Shown in pieces: positions 40,349-41,240 of a DNA stretch of 41,240 nucleotides (within the stretch, counting starts at the first letter, position 1; each line of letters begins with the position of its first letter). The translations under genes were made by a program, and so were the position numbers. The notes beneath the pieces are model-generated. The model searched no databases, was not told the DNA's origin, and saw only the letters and a list, made by a program, of their open reading frames with translations. The stretch lies in contig JAPSHL010000006.1 in NCBI GenBank assembly GCA_031179905.1, positions 1 to 41,240 of the forward strand, in the 5' to 3' direction. The stretch is from Bacillus sp. (in: firmicutes) (GTDB lineage: Bacteria; Bacillota; Bacilli; Bacillales; Cytobacillaceae).

Positions 40349-41240
40349 ATGAAGAATGTATTCAGAAAAGGATTAGGCTTAATCGCGATTGCAGTCCTGC
40401 TTTTATTATCAGCATGTTCAGGTGCGGCAAACAGCGGCACGAATGCAGGGGGTTCTAAAGACAATACAATGTATATCGGGCTAGTAAATGCTCCAGTCAG
40501 CTTCAACCCTATTAACTCATCCGATATTGCTGCTTCATGGCTTGAGAAATTCATGTTTGACACGTTTTTAGAAATGACTGGGCCACTGGAGTTCACTCCT
40601 AAGCTCGCAGATTCTTTTGAAACAGAGGACAATCAGACATTTACAATTAAGCTGAATGATAAGGCTGAATGGTCTGATGGAACACCAGTAACAGCAAATG
40701 ATGTTGCTTTCACGATGAATCTTGTTGCAAACCCTAAAACAGAAACAGCGATAGGAACATATTTGACAATCATTGATGGATTGACCGAAAACGGAAAATT
40801 CCCAGATGGTGTTACTGAAATTCCTTCCTTAAAGATTGTGGATGACAAAACTATCCAATTCAAAACAAAAACACCAGTAGATCCCAATATGGTTAAAGAA
40901 CAGCTTGGCTCTAAATTTATGATTCTTCCAGAGCATGTTTTAAAGGATGTAGCTCCAGAAGACTTGCAAAAGGATCCTTTCATGCAGAAACCAACAGTAA
41001 CAAATGGGCCGTTCAAATTTGTGAAATATGCAAAGGACCAATATGTAGAATATGAAAAGAATGATAATTACTATTTAGGTGAAGTAGAGCTTGATAAAAT
41101 GTTTGTTAAGATAATGCCTGCAGCGAATCTTGTAGCACAGCTTCAAACAGGTGAGATTAATATGAATGCTGCCGGAGGTATCGGCAAGATTGCTGTACAG
41201 GATTTTGATACAGTGAAAGGCTTTAAAAATGTAACAACAA
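40349..41240 (+). CDS. Oligopeptide/dipeptide-binding lipoprotein, OppA/DppA type (partial, runs off the window)
   Basis: The first 297 codons are visible and the frame is open to the window end. The signal peptide has lipobox LSAC with lipid-anchored C23 and a Gly/Ser/Asn-rich linker. The mature part has the SBP_bac_5 pattern: APVSFNPINSSD, PKLADSFETEDNQTFTIKL, then WSDGTPVTANDVAFTM and NGPFKFVKYAKDQYVEYEKN. It is the extracellular receptor of the importer encoded just upstream, 49 nt after oppC, with GGGGG before the ATG. Binding-protein genes are often first in such operons; here it is last of the visible genes. The ligand may be an acylated amino acid or short peptide, inferred from the two amidohydrolases. 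Confidence 0.92.
   Translation, partial: MKNVFRKGLGLIAIAVLLLLSACSGAANSGTNAGGSKDNTMYIGLVNAPVSFNPINSSDIAASWLEKFMFDTFLEMTGPLEFTPKLADSFETEDNQTFTIKLNDKAEWSDGTPVTANDVAFTMNLVANPKTETAIGTYLTIIDGLTENGKFPDGVTEIPSLKIVDDKTIQFKTKTPVDPNMVKEQLGSKFMILPEHVLKDVAPEDLQKDPFMQKPTVTNGPFKFVKYAKDQYVEYEKNDNYYLGEVELDKMFVKIMPAANLVAQLQTGEINMNAAGGIGKIAVQDFDTVKGFKNVTT

Noticed and set aside
1-41240. CRISPR arrays, tRNA/rRNA genes, intact insertion sequences
   Set aside because: No regularly spaced repeats, no tRNA-like cloverleaf or rRNA sequence, and no transposase-like protein were found in either strand.

Overview
The window is 41 kb of a low-GC Gram-positive chromosome, almost certainly from a Bacillaceae member. Evidence is the strong AGGAGG-type ribosome sites, the frequent TTG and GTG starts, the YesM/YesN, CatR/CatE, RsbR, YclM and AzlCD type genes, and the dense rho-independent terminators. 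The presence of glutaminyl-tRNA synthetase argues against B. subtilis itself and fits a Niallia/Cytobacillus-like or other environmental lineage; that placement is inference. No rRNA, tRNA, CRISPR array, prophage or intact insertion sequence was seen.

Layout. 1-4.6 kb: the 3' end of phoU, a methyl-accepting chemotaxis receptor, a secreted coiled-coil/3D-domain cell wall protein, and an orphan MetQ-type lipoprotein behind a Fur-like box. 5-13.7 kb: a carbohydrate-use locus. A minus-strand ABC operon (two permeases, then the binding protein, no ATPase gene) diverges from a YesM/YesN two-component pair, which is followed by a GH13 alpha-glucosidase. A nearly identical 18-bp cre-like box lies in the ABC/yesM divergent promoter and upstream of the glucosidase. 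13.8-17.3 kb: a methyltransferase, an MHYT-(degenerate GGDEF)-EAL protein, an unlisted 36-aa membrane peptide and a small excisionase-type HTH protein. 17.4-20.5 kb: a CatR-type thiol regulator divergent from catechol dioxygenase CatE with two matching operators, an RsbR-type stressosome protein, and an Asp/Glu racemase divergent from a MocR regulator. 22-26.6 kb: a SepM-like Lon/PDZ protease, a small membrane protein, and a large TPR protein with a damaged GTPase P-loop. 26.6-31.7 kb: glnS, azlCD divergent from an XRE-cupin regulator, a small basic protein and an MFS exporter. 32-33.4 kb: aspartokinase.

33.8 kb to the window end: one long operon of two tandem, recently duplicated M20 amidohydrolases followed by a complete Opp/Dpp-type importer (two ATPases, two permeases, and a binding lipoprotein cut by the window edge). 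The arrangement suggests uptake of N-acylated amino acids or peptides and their hydrolysis inside the cell. A 453-bp leader carries a cre-like site, a promoter with an inverted repeat, and a possible leader peptide.

The most useful second looks are the shared cre-like box, the M20-Opp operon and its leader, the TPR/pseudo-GTPase protein, glnS in this background, and the several operator-like repeats that tie local regulators to their neighbours.
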